Source: Bacillus sp. Xin1
Lineage (GTDB): Bacteria; Bacillota; Bacilli; Bacillales; Bacillaceae_G
Reading direction: 5' to 3'
NCBI RefSeq assembly: GCF_013314535.1
Contig: NZ_JABUAE010000016.1
Location: 42,065-106,064 of the forward strand
DNA length: 64,000 bases
Every line of letters starts with the position of its first letter. The stretch's first letter is position 1. Positions 55,972 through 64,000 of this stretch are shown in pieces. A program made the position numbers and the translations under genes. A model generated the notes under the pieces. It was not told the DNA's origin. It made no database searches and saw only the letters and a list, made by a program, of their open reading frames with translations.

Positions 55972-57134
55972 CAAGTGCCTTCATCTATTCAGAGGATTTT
56001 CGGGGCTATTCCTTTAGCCCTGAACATCCCTTTAATCAACTTCGCGTAACACTCACCTATGATTTACTAGTAAAGAGTGGATTCATTCATCCTTCTCAAG
56101 TCATTCCACCACGAATGGCGACTGATGAGGAGATTGCTTTCGTTCATACGGAAGAATACATAAATGCGGTAAAACGTGCTGGGGAAGGAAAGTTAGAACA
56201 GTCAATTGCTATGTCATACGGTCTTGGAACAGAAGATACACCGATGTTCCCGAATATGCATGAAGCGAGCGCATTACTTGTTGGTGGAACATTAACAGCT
56301 GTAGATGCTGTCCTCTCAGGTAAAGTAAAGCATGCATTAAATTTAGGCGGTGGATTACATCACGGATTCCGTGGTAAAGCATCTGGCTTTTGTATTTACA
56401 ACGACAGTTCGATTGCAATCAAATATATACAGAAAAAATATGGCTTACGTGTTTTATATATTGATACAGACGCCCATCACGGCGATGGTGTACAATGGTC
56501 CTTTTATGATGACCCTAACGTCTGTACCATCTCACTGCATGAAACTGGACGCTATTTATTTCCTGGAACCGGTGCTGTAAACGAGCGTGGACAAGGTAAT
56601 GGCTATAATTATTCCTTTAACGTTCCACTCGATGCCTTTACAGAGGATGAATCTTTTTTACAATCGTACCGAACCGTTGTGAAAGAAGTGGCAGCTTATT
56701 TTAAGCCAGATATTATTTTAACGCAAAACGGGGCCGATGCACATTATTACGATCCTCTTACTCACCTTTGTGCAACGATGCAAATTTATCGTGAAATTCC
56801 AAAGCTTGCTCATGAAATTGCCAATGAATACTGCGATGGGCGCTGGATTGCTGTTGGCGGTGGTGGCTACGATATGTGGCGTGTCGTCCCAAGAGCATGG
56901 GCACTCATTTGGCTCGAAATGAACAACAGCCAAAACATCTCAGGTTACCTCCCTCCAGAATGGATTGAAGCTTGGAAAGGACAAGCACCTATCGATCTTC
57001 CTCTTACATGGGAAGATTCTAACAACATGTATAATCCCATCCCTCGAAAACGAGAAATTGAAGAAAAAAATGCATTAACAGTGGCAAAATGCCTTGAAAT
57101 CATTCGGAATAATACAAAAAAGGCTTTATATTAA
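55968..57134 (+). CDS. acuC: Protein deacetylase AcuC (class I histone-deacetylase fold)
   Basis: A 388-residue zinc deacetylase that removes the acetyl group from AcsA. Zinc and catalytic residues are visible: GGGLHHGFRGKASGFC (HH pair), YIDTDAHHGDGVQWSF (D, H) and QNGADAHYYDPL (D). ATG overlaps the acuB stop (ATGA); a frame to 55941 is rejected. Length matches B. subtilis AcuC. Confidence 0.95.
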   Translation: MTSAFIYSEDFRGYSFSPEHPFNQLRVTLTYDLLVKSGFIHPSQVIPPRMATDEEIAFVHTEEYINAVKRAGEGKLEQSIAMSYGLGTEDTPMFPNMHEASALLVGGTLTAVDAVLSGKVKHALNLGGGLHHGFRGKASGFCIYNDSSIAIKYIQKKYGLRVLYIDTDAHHGDGVQWSFYDDPNVCTISLHETGRYLFPGTGAVNERGQGNGYNYSFNVPLDAFTEDESFLQSYRTVVKEVAAYFKPDIILTQNGADAHYYDPLTHLCATMQIYREIPKLAHEIANEYCDGRWIAVGGGGYDMWRVVPRAWALIWLEMNNSQNISGYLPPEWIEAWKGQAPIDLPLTWEDSNNMYNPIPRKREIEEKNALTVAKCLEIIRNNTKKALY

Positions 57135-57135
57135 A

Positions 57136-57169
57136 TAATAAGAATAGGAGGTTTCCTCCTATTCTTATT
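57136..57169 (+). terminator. Terminator of acuABC
   Basis: AATAAGAATAGGAGG / CCTCCTATTCTTATT, perfect 15-bp hairpin. Confidence 0.9.
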
Positions 57170-57232
57170 CATGCTAAAAAAAGGAACCATATTGTGTAAT
57201 CGGTGGTTCGCGTAATATAGTAAATGAAATTT

Positions 57233-57320
57233 TATCAGCGATTTTTTAAATATATCGACCATTTCTCACCATATATCGGCGATTCGACAAAGGATATCGA
57301 TCATTCAGCAAATATCGACA
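57233..57320. repeat. Degenerate 18-21 bp direct repeats
   Basis: TATC-R-R-C/Y motifs start at 57233, 57253, 57274, 57295 and 57313, giving units such as TATCGACCATTTCTCACCA and TATCGGCGATTCGACAAAGG. Non-coding, 60 bases before the hydrolase gene. Confidence 0.55.
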
Positions 57321-57380
57321 CCAAAATCTGTTTCCTTTCGTTTCTCAACACTTGGGATAAGAATAGAAGGAGGATATTCT

Positions 57381-58238
57381 ATGTGGAAACAACAACCCTT
57401 ACATACAAAACGCGGCATTTTTGAAATTTTTATAAAAGGTAGTGGTGAACCACTATGCGTTACACATCATTACTCCGAATTTAACGAATCCGGTGATTAT
57501 TTTGCTGAAAGCTTTACTTCTACTCACCAAGTATTTCTTATTAATTTAAGAAATGCTGGTCATTCTGCGAAAGCTACAACGGAACATGAATTAAGTATGA
57601 GCGAAACAATTGAAGATTTAGAAGCAATAAAAGAATCTCTGCACCTTTCAGCGTGGCATTTCGCTGGTCATTCTACTGGTGGTATGCTTGGTCTCCTGTA
57701 TGCAATTACCTATCCTGCCTCCTTGCAATCCTTAGTTGTTGTCGGTGCTGCTGCTAGTAACTATACAGCAACACCAGATTGTATTTACCATCCTGCTCAC
57801 CCAAAATTTCAATATATGCAAGACATCATCGAAGAATTGAAACTCCCTCATCTTACACCAGAAGTGCGAAGTGCATTATCGGCTAAGCGAACAACATTAT
57901 CTTTATATAAGCCCGAAAATTACGAAATATATTTTTCAAAACCTATTTATAAAACAATGGCAGTAAGTCGAATGAACGCTTTTGCTAAAGAATATTCACA
58001 ATTTGACCTAAGAGATCGCCTCTCATCTATTACAACCAGAACACTCATTATTTGTGGAAACCATGATGTTCAATGCCCAGTTCAATATTCTATCGAGATA
58101 GAAAAGAAGATAACGGATTCTATCTTTATCCTATTTGAGTACAGCAACCACTACCCTTTTTTAGAAGAAAGCAATCGTTTTATGTCGATCATTGAAACTT
58201 TTTATAAATTATTACAACATGAAAGCAGCAAGTACTAA
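57381..58238 (+). CDS. Alpha/beta hydrolase
   Basis: A 285-residue hydrolase. Nucleophile elbow FAGHSTGGMLGLL (Ser in GHSTG, about 98), Asp in CGNHDVQCP (about 235) and His in SNHYPFLEE (about 263). The oxyanion region HHYSEFNESGDYF replaces the common HG motif. Substrate unknown. ATG after AGAAGGAGG. Single gene between two terminators. Confidence 0.88.
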   Translation: MWKQQPLHTKRGIFEIFIKGSGEPLCVTHHYSEFNESGDYFAESFTSTHQVFLINLRNAGHSAKATTEHELSMSETIEDLEAIKESLHLSAWHFAGHSTGGMLGLLYAITYPASLQSLVVVGAAASNYTATPDCIYHPAHPKFQYMQDIIEELKLPHLTPEVRSALSAKRTTLSLYKPENYEIYFSKPIYKTMAVSRMNAFAKEYSQFDLRDRLSSITTRTLIICGNHDVQCPVQYSIEIEKKITDSIFILFEYSNHYPFLEESNRFMSIIETFYKLLQHESSKY

Positions 58239-58252
58239 ATCACTTGCTGCTT
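58223..58252. terminator. Bidirectional terminator
   Basis: AAGCAGCAAGT / ACTTGCTGCTT stem overlapping the hydrolase stop and facing the lipoprotein gene. Confidence 0.65.
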
Positions 58253-58267
58253 GTGTAAACCACTTCT

Positions 58268-59353
58268 TTATTTCGTTACAAACGTAACCTGATTTGCAGT
58301 TGCCCAGCCATTCATCGGTACAACCGTATATTTCTTGCCTGACTGCAACGTTGTACCATTTTGTAAATCAAAGATTCCTACTGCTCCTTTTCGAGAAGTA
58401 AAACGATATTGTGCCTCTATTTTATTTCCATCCTCATCTTGTAATTCCACTTTTCGTCCAGCAAACAGTTCCATATTCGGATCTTTCCCTAATGTAATTT
58501 GAATCGACTTATTATCTATCGCTTCTGCGCTTTGAATCGTAAGTGGCCCAATAGTTCCCGCAGTAAATGTTGGATTTTTAACCGTCGCCCAATCAGACGT
58601 GATTGTGTATGTCATACCTGGTTGTAACGTTTGACCAGCAGGTAGACGAAACTTCGGTGCTTGTCTGCCATCTGCCGCTTGTGCAAATGGGACATATCCT
58701 ACTACAATTTGTTCCCCTGAACTTGATGTAATTGTTAGTTTCCGATCGCGCAGCGAAGAGATAACTTGATATTGTTTTCCTTCTTTATCTTTATTTTCTT
58801 CGTCTAACTGAAACGCTTGATCTCCTCGCCCTGCTTTATACGCTTCAATTATATTTGCATAATCTGTCACACCATCTTCTAAAAAGGATTCAATTTCAAA
58901 CGTATCATTTGTCACTTGCTTTGCTTGGCGAACATTAATTTTTTCAGTACTCGCCTCGAATTTTTCCTTTTTCCCACCTCTATAGCTTACTTTATATATT
59001 GTCCCTGGCTTTTGAACTGTAACAGGTACAATATATGTACTTGTAGCTCCTGTTTTTAATCGTGGTACATTCACAATTTCTAAGCCGTTATCAAATACAA
59101 AGTTTTTCTTAATCGCCTCTAAATTTTCCGGCTTCACCTCTTCTTCTGATAAAGGTTTAGAAAATGTTAGTTGTAATGTTATTGCGTTTAACGGCTGTAA
59201 TTTTGTAATCTGCGCTTCTTGTTGCTCCTTTTCTTTTTTCTTTTCTTGTTTTGTCTCCTGTTTTGCTTCTACTTTTGTTTCCCCTTGTACACAACCTGTT
59301 ACCATTACTGTAAACCCAATCATAGCTGGCACTATAAATTTCATTTTTTTCAT
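58268..59353 (-). CDS. Lipoprotein with bacterial Ig-like/surface-layer-type domains
   Basis: A 361-residue lipoprotein: signal peptide with lipobox VTGC (near residue 21), a Lys/Glu/Gln linker (KQETKQEKKKEKEQQEAQ), then three beta domains of SLAP/Big type (TKLQPLNAITLQLTFSKPLSEE; KQVTNDTFEIES; IQSAEAIDNKSIQITLGK). It would be anchored on the outer face of the membrane; function unknown. GGAGG precedes a cluster of possible starts; 59353 has the best spacing (59359 is possible). Confidence 0.75.
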   Translation of the reverse strand: MKKMKFIVPAMIGFTVMVTGCVQGETKVEAKQETKQEKKKEKEQQEAQITKLQPLNAITLQLTFSKPLSEEEVKPENLEAIKKNFVFDNGLEIVNVPRLKTGATSTYIVPVTVQKPGTIYKVSYRGGKKEKFEASTEKINVRQAKQVTNDTFEIESFLEDGVTDYANIIEAYKAGRGDQAFQLDEENKDKEGKQYQVISSLRDRKLTITSSSGEQIVVGYVPFAQAADGRQAPKFRLPAGQTLQPGMTYTITSDWATVKNPTFTAGTIGPLTIQSAEAIDNKSIQITLGKDPNMELFAGRKVELQDEDGNKIEAQYRFTSRKGAVGIFDLQNGTTLQSGKKYTVVPMNGWATANQVTFVTK

Positions 59354-59550
59354 CCTCATCAAACCTCCAAATGATTATTTTCATTTCGTATTCAACCATC
59401 TCGTGCACATATAACAGATACCAGTTCCTTTCTTCCTGTGATACCTATAGTAGATGGCAAGTATAAATTGCCAATAAATAAATTCTTAAAAAAAGATAAA
59501 ATAAAGGTAATATATTTTTAAATTCTGTGAATTTCACTGCCCTTAAACAT

Positions 59551-59580
59551 AAAAAAACCTGTCAACACTTTGACAGGTTC
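59551..59580 (-). terminator. Terminator of the two-component operon
   Basis: AACCTGTCAA / TTGACAGGTT stem followed by seven T on the minus strand. Confidence 0.9.
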
Positions 59581-59581
59581 G

Positions 59582-60283
59582 CTATACATTAAAACGATAT
59601 CCAGCTCCCCACACCGTTTCAATATATTGTGGAAGAGCAGGATCTCTTTCAATTTTCTCACGTAACTTTCGCACATGAACAACAACTGTAGCTAAATCTC
59701 CAGCTGAATCTAATCCCCAAATACGTTCAAATAATTGTTCCTTACTTAACACTTGATTCGGATTCATCACAAAAAATGTTAGCAAATCAAATTCTTTCGT
59801 TGTAAAAGCAATTTCTTCATTGTTTATGAATACTTTTCTAGCACGCTGATCAATAGAAATCCCATGGATATATAACGTATCTCGCTGCTTAATTATATTT
59901 CCAGATAATCGTTCATAACGCGCGATATGTGCTTTTACTCTTGCGACTAATTCACTTGGACTGAATGGCTTCGTAATATAATCATCAGCTCCGAGCCCAA
60001 GTCCACGAATTTTATCGATATCTTCTTTTTTGGCTGAGACAAGTAAAATCGGAATATCTTTCACCGCACGTATTTGTTTACAAATTTCAAATCCATTTAT
60101 TTTTGGAAGCATGATATCTAAAATAATTAGATCATATTGTTCCTGTAAAGCGCAGTGCAGTCCTGTTTCACCTGAATGTTGTACATCAACTTGAAAATCA
60201 TGAATCTCTAAATAATCCCGCTGTAATTCCGCAATACTTACTTCATCTTCAATTAATAACACTCGCTTCAATTTACTCACCAC
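59582..60283 (-). CDS. OmpR/PhoB family response regulator
   Basis: A 233-residue regulator: receiver domain with acidic pair (EDE, about 11-13), phospho-acceptor Asp in LIILDIMLPKINGFE (about 55), switch Lys in YITKPFSPSEL; C-terminal winged helix (VLSKEQLFERIWGLDSAGDLATVVVHVRKLREKIE). GTG start inside the ... HK end is not used: here the gene is downstream partner of the kinase? In transcription order (minus strand) the kinase gene 60273-61730 comes first and its stop overlaps this start by 11 bases. Target genes unknown. Confidence 0.93.
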   Translation of the reverse strand: MVSKLKRVLLIEDEVSIAELQRDYLEIHDFQVDVQHSGETGLHCALQEQYDLIILDIMLPKINGFEICKQIRAVKDIPILLVSAKKEDIDKIRGLGLGADDYITKPFSPSELVARVKAHIARYERLSGNIIKQRDTLYIHGISIDQRARKVFINNEEIAFTTKEFDLLTFFVMNPNQVLSKEQLFERIWGLDSAGDLATVVVHVRKLREKIERDPALPQYIETVWGAGYRFNV

Positions 60284-61730
60284 ATTCCTGTACTTTTTTC
60301 AATGAAAAGAAAATACTTGTGCTTTCTCCTAGTTTACTTTCCGCCCAAATCTTTCCGCCGTGCTCTTCAACAATCTGCTTTGCAATAGCCAAACCAAGAC
60401 CACTTCCACCTGTACTAGAATTACGTGATTGTTCTGCACGATAAAAACGTTCAAAAATATAAGGAAGTGTATCTGATGCTATACCCGATCCATTATCTGT
60501 CACTCTCACGATTGCCATATCCGCTTCCTCTAGTAATGTAACTATAATTTCTTTCTGCGGTTTATCCATGTATTTCATACTATTATGAATTAAATTCGAT
60601 ATAACTCGCTTTACTTTCTCTCGATCAGCAGTTACATATAATGGCGATTCACGAAATGATTGCAAAGATAAATGGATTCCATCTTTACTTAAATCCATCT
60701 GTATTTCTTCTACTATATCTTCCATAAACAAATACAATTCTATCGTTTCAAAGTGAAATGGCACACGATTTAAATCTAATTTTGAAAATAAAAAGAGTTC
60801 ATCGATGAGTGTATCCATATGTGTCGCCTTTGTATAAATCGTCGTTAAGTATCTATTCATTTTTTCAGGTGTATTAGCAACTCCATCTTTTATCCCTTCT
60901 ACATAACCAATAATAGATGTAATGGGTGTTTTTAAGTCATGTGAGATATTCGAAATGAGCTCTTTTCGATTCTCTTCATATTGCGCTTGCACTTCAATTG
61001 ATTCTTTTAATTTCTGCCTCATCTCTTCAAACGCTTGATTTAACTGCCCAATTTCATCATGAGACGTAACTGGAATTTGAAATTGCAAATCTCCGTCTTT
61101 AATTCTCCCAGTCGCATCTTTCAAGATCAGAATGGGTTTTATCACACTTCTTGAAACAAAATAACTTAATAATCCAATGATGAAAATAGCTAAAAGCAAT
61201 AACGATACAAATAAAATAGGAAATAACTTTTGCGTTAAGTCTACATATGAGCTTTGCTTATTTAATACAAATATACTTCCTTCCTCATGATGAGGAAAAT
61301 AAAAATCAAACTTTACATAGCGATAAAATGTATCATTTAGTTCCGTCGTACCGCGACTATTAATATTCGTTGATTCAAATTTAGGGAGAGCTCCTTTCAA
61401 ATTAGAACTTTCAATTGCTTTTGATGCATATGAAATTGCATCTCCTTTTCTTACAACTATTTTCACACCTTTTTTCTCTAAGAGCGGCATCATTGCTGCA
61501 TCCAATAGTTGCGATTGATTCTGCTTAGCTGCTACCTTCAATTCAAGAAAAGCATTTTCCTCCTCTGGCGTCAGTGGCTTTTGAATATAAGAACTCTTAT
61601 AAAAATTTTTCACTGATTCTAAATTCCCTGTTATAGAAAAAACAATTAAAAAACCCGTAACCAATAACAGAGTAATTGAAACAAAAATCACAGCAATATA
61701 AGATAATAAAAATCTTGTTTTAATAGACAT
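60273..61730 (-). CDS. Sensor histidine kinase
   Basis: A 485-residue membrane kinase: helix 1 (about 8-32), an extracellular sensor of about 135 residues, helix 2 (about 170-195), HAMP (RSVIKPILILKDATGRIKDGDL), H-box SNISHDLKTPITS, N-box NLIHNSMKYM, G-boxes DNGSGIASD and GGSGLGLAIAKQI. All catalytic parts are present. It is co-transcribed with the response regulator 59582-60283. Signal unknown; the sensor has no recognised domain. Confidence 0.93.
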   Translation of the reverse strand: MSIKTRFLLSYIAVIFVSITLLLVTGFLIVFSITGNLESVKNFYKSSYIQKPLTPEEENAFLELKVAAKQNQSQLLDAAMMPLLEKKGVKIVVRKGDAISYASKAIESSNLKGALPKFESTNINSRGTTELNDTFYRYVKFDFYFPHHEEGSIFVLNKQSSYVDLTQKLFPILFVSLLLLAIFIIGLLSYFVSRSVIKPILILKDATGRIKDGDLQFQIPVTSHDEIGQLNQAFEEMRQKLKESIEVQAQYEENRKELISNISHDLKTPITSIIGYVEGIKDGVANTPEKMNRYLTTIYTKATHMDTLIDELFLFSKLDLNRVPFHFETIELYLFMEDIVEEIQMDLSKDGIHLSLQSFRESPLYVTADREKVKRVISNLIHNSMKYMDKPQKEIIVTLLEEADMAIVRVTDNGSGIASDTLPYIFERFYRAEQSRNSSTGGSGLGLAIAKQIVEEHGGKIWAESKLGESTSIFFSLKKVQECGE

Positions 61731-61925
61731 AACTCCATTCCTCGCTTTACGAACCTTTCTTATTATTCATAAGCATAAGAAGATATTTCCGAATACTCAA
61801 GCGATTTTATAGTTATTTTAGACACAGTTTATAAAAAATTAATATTTATATTTTACAGTATAAAGAGAAGCACCTGTATTCTAAGACGATTCTTACATTT
61901 ACTGAGAAGAAGGTGGTGAAATTCA

Positions 61926-62627
61926 ATGCTAAAAAGAACATTAAATATGATATGTTGTTTATTCTTTTTCCAAGGTTGCACACAAAATCAAGAACCTAAA
62001 AAGGAGATAAAAAACATGGAGAAGCAACTACTTACGGCTGTAGAACAAAGAGAGACAGCTACCGTTCTATCATTGGTTCAGCAAGGAGTAAATACAAATG
62101 TAACAGATAGTAAGGGCCGCACTCCTGTTATGATTGCTACCTATGGAAATGATGTAAAAACCGCAAAAATACTGATTGATGCCGGGGCTGATGTCAACAT
62201 CCGAGACGGGATGAAAAATAACCCATTCTTATATGCTGGCGCTGAAGGTTATTTGGAAATTCTAAAACTAACAATTGATGCCGGTGCCGATCCAACACTT
62301 ACAAATCGTTATGGAGGAACGGCTCTCATTCCGGCAGCAGAGCATGGGTATATCGAAGTGATAAAAGAACTTTTGACTCGAACAAATATTGATGTAAATC
62401 ATGTTAATAATCTTGGTTGGACAGCCCTAATGGAAGCGATCGTATTGAGTGATAGTAGTAAAGAACAGCAGCAAGTAATACGCTTATTAATTGAACATGG
62501 CGCAGATGTAAATATTTCAGATCATGATGGAGTTACTCCACTGCAACACGCACGTACTCACAAGTTTAAAGAAATTGAAGAAATTTTATTACAAGCTGGT
62601 GCACAAGAATCGAACGTTTATAAGTAA
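61926..62627 (+). CDS. Ankyrin repeat protein with putative lipoprotein signal
   Basis: A 233-residue protein: short signal-like start (MLKRTLNMICCLFFFQGC, possible lipobox FQGC with Cys 18), then about five ankyrin repeats (KGRTPVMIATYGNDVKTAKILIDAGADVN; GWTALMEAIVL...RLLIEHGADVN). Ankyrin repeats bind other proteins; an exported ankyrin lipoprotein is unusual but known in bacteria. ATG after AAGGTGGTG. Divergent from the sensor kinase gene. Confidence 0.85.
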   Translation: MLKRTLNMICCLFFFQGCTQNQEPKKEIKNMEKQLLTAVEQRETATVLSLVQQGVNTNVTDSKGRTPVMIATYGNDVKTAKILIDAGADVNIRDGMKNNPFLYAGAEGYLEILKLTIDAGADPTLTNRYGGTALIPAAEHGYIEVIKELLTRTNIDVNHVNNLGWTALMEAIVLSDSSKEQQQVIRLLIEHGADVNISDHDGVTPLQHARTHKFKEIEEILLQAGAQESNVYK

Positions 62628-62751
62628 GAATGTACTTCCGGTATACTTAAATCTTAATTTTTGCCTTTCCCCTCACACTATGCTACAGTTATCCCATCAA
62701 ACATAGCTATACGGCTAGACAACCTTGATATTTATAACAGGGGGAAAATAC

Positions 62752-63672
62752 ATGAACAAACCTCGAATTGGTATGATAGGGCTAGGAAGCATCGCACAAA
62801 AGGCATATCTTCCAACACTTACAAAAGAAACAGATTGGACATTTGTGGGAGCGTTTACACCGAATGCTGCAAAACGCAAGCAAATTTGTGAGCAATATCG
62901 TATTCAAGACTTCACTAGCTTACAAAATCTCTCTTCAGAATGCGACGCAATGTTTGTCCATAGTTCCACTGCAACTCATTACGAAATTGTTTCTGAGCTT
63001 CTTCAAAAAGGAATCGATGTTTATGTGGATAAACCGTTAGCTGCCACAATTGAACAAGCTGAAAAATTAGTAGAGCTGAGTGAAAAGCATAACCGAAAAC
63101 TTATGGTTGGCTTCAATCGCCGCTTCGTTCCAATTTATGTTGCTGCAAAAGAACAAGCTAATGATATTTCATGGATTCGTATTGAAAAACACCGGACAAA
63201 CAAAGTTGGTCCATACACATATGATTTTACAATGCTTGATGATTATTTACACATCGTCGATACAGCACGCTGGTTAGCAGATGGTGATCTTCATGTTGTT
63301 CATAATATGATACAAACTAACGAAAAAAATGAACTCCTTTATGGCCATCATACATATACAAGTTCAAATGACACATTACTCTCTACAGCTATGCATCGCC
63401 ATGCTGGCACAAATCTAGAACAAATCGAACTTGTGACAACAGGGAAAATTATTCGTGTGAAAAATATGAATACACTAGAGATTGAACAAGATAATCACGT
63501 TACACAAAGTGGTTCGCCATCATGGGAAACAACATTAAAACAGCGCGGGTTTGAAGATGCTGTGCATCATTTCATACATTGTGTACAAGGGGATACAAAG
63601 CCTCTTATTGATGGAGTAGAAGGATTAAAATCACAGCAAATGTTAGCGTCATTACTACAATTAACTATATAG
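62752..63672 (+). CDS. Gfo/Idh/MocA family oxidoreductase
   Basis: A 306-residue NAD(P)-dependent oxidoreductase. Rossmann motif IGMIGLGSIAQKAYLPTL at the N-terminus, VYVDKPLAATIEQAEKLVELS with the conserved EKP-type lysine (DKP here), and a C-terminal domain with DYLHIVDTARWL. Substrate is likely a sugar or inositol derivative, but cannot be told. ATG at 62752 after ACAGGGGG; a longer frame to 62725 is rejected. Confidence 0.88.
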   Translation: MNKPRIGMIGLGSIAQKAYLPTLTKETDWTFVGAFTPNAAKRKQICEQYRIQDFTSLQNLSSECDAMFVHSSTATHYEIVSELLQKGIDVYVDKPLAATIEQAEKLVELSEKHNRKLMVGFNRRFVPIYVAAKEQANDISWIRIEKHRTNKVGPYTYDFTMLDDYLHIVDTARWLADGDLHVVHNMIQTNEKNELLYGHHTYTSSNDTLLSTAMHRHAGTNLEQIELVTTGKIIRVKNMNTLEIEQDNHVTQSGSPSWETTLKQRGFEDAVHHFIHCVQGDTKPLIDGVEGLKSQQMLASLLQLTI

Positions 63673-63677
63673 GGCAA

Positions 63678-63725
63678 AATAAAACAACCACTCAGTCATA
63701 AAACTAAATGGTTGTTTTATTTTTT
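63678..63725. terminator. Bidirectional terminator
   Basis: AAATAAAACAACCA / TGGTTGTTTTATTT, perfect 14-bp stem between the oxidoreductase and the LPXTG gene. Confidence 0.85.
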
Positions 63726-64000
63726 CTATGCGTTTTTACGTTTCATAAACAGTATCGAACCTACAGCTAGTAATAATCCCCCAGCTACAATAAAAATCCA
63801 ATTTGAAAGATTTGAACCAGTAGCCGGTAATAATCCTCCTATTGTTGATTCTTTCTCTATTTTTGATTGTACCTGTTCTTTTGCTGGAAGGTTGTTATCG
63901 GGATGTGTTGTTGTACCCGGTGTAACTACCTTTTCAGGTTTCTTTTTATCCTTTACAGTATGTTTAATAATTTCTCCATCTTGCTTGATTTCAAATGGGA
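63726..64000 (-). CDS. LPXTG cell-wall-anchored protein, C-terminal part
   Basis: The last 91 codons of a surface protein whose start lies beyond the right edge. The end shows a wall-spanning linker (Lys/Pro/Thr-rich), the sortase motif LPATG, a membrane helix (WIFIVAGGLLLAVGSILF) and the basic tail MKRKNA. Sortase A would link it to peptidoglycan. The function of the missing N-terminal part cannot be judged. Confidence 0.9.
   Translation of the reverse strand, partial: PFEIKQDGEIIKHTVKDKKKPEKVVTPGTTTHPDNNLPAKEQVQSKIEKESTIGGLLPATGSNLSNWIFIVAGGLLLAVGSILFMKRKNA

Noticed and set aside
57233-57320. Possible CRISPR-like array
   Set aside because: Units are short, degenerate and without conserved repeat/spacer division.

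Overview
The window is a 64 kb stretch of a low-GC Bacillus chromosome, almost certainly from the Bacillus cereus group. The evidence is an alpha/beta-type small acid-soluble spore protein, sporulation genes (ytrH, ytrI, ytfJ), and a gene order that follows the Bacillus subtilis dnaE-ytrH-ytrI-nrnA-ytpI-ytoI ... argGH ... ackA-ytxK-tpx-ytfJ-ytfI-nadK-ytcJ-ytcI-sspA-thiI-nifZ-ezrA ... refZ-ytsP ... rpsD-tyrS-acsA-acuABC backbone. Short dispersed intergenic repeats typical of the cereus group are also present. No rRNA, tRNA, intact insertion sequence or CRISPR array was seen.

Layout. 1-7.7 kb: 5' end of dnaE, the sporulation pair ytrHI, nrnA, ytpI, a small membrane protein, the CBS/hotdog regulator ytoI, a metal-dependent hydrolase and an M24 peptidase. 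7.7-16.2 kb: small and lineage-specific genes (a split DUF3221-like lipoprotein, DUF2785, a cupin-GNAT-DUF6176 operon), alanine dehydrogenase, an SDR protein, a universal stress protein and PhnA. 16.3-19 kb: argGH with an ARG box. 19.6-21.2 kb: a cell-wall-binding C39-peptidase-like surface protein gene broken by one in-frame TAG codon and lacking a signal peptide. 21.7-22.8 kb: a long leader with three short peptide-coding frames and strong hairpins in front of a YitT-family membrane protein. 22.8-43.6 kb: conserved housekeeping genes ending with rpsD and its S4-type leader.

43.7-49.1 kb is an accessory island between rpsD and tyrS. It holds a LXG-type polymorphic toxin ending in a colicin/pyocin-type HNH DNase, its Im7/Im9-like immunity gene, an orphan candidate immunity gene preceded by the deletion scar of a second LXG toxin, two decayed gene tails related to each other, and an unknown gene with a putative zinc site. 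From 49.2 kb the backbone resumes: tyrS with a T-box leader, an ECF sigma operon, a sugar acetyltransferase, acsA facing acuABC (acetyl-CoA synthetase and its acetylation/deacetylation control genes), a hydrolase, a lipoprotein with Ig-like repeats, a two-component system, an ankyrin lipoprotein, a Gfo/Idh/MocA oxidoreductase and the C-terminus of an LPXTG surface protein.

Carbon and acetate metabolism is a recurring theme: ackA has a near-perfect cre site upstream, and acsA and acuABC have the arrangement known from B. subtilis. The most unusual structures are the triple-peptide leader before yitT and the scarred toxin/immunity island.
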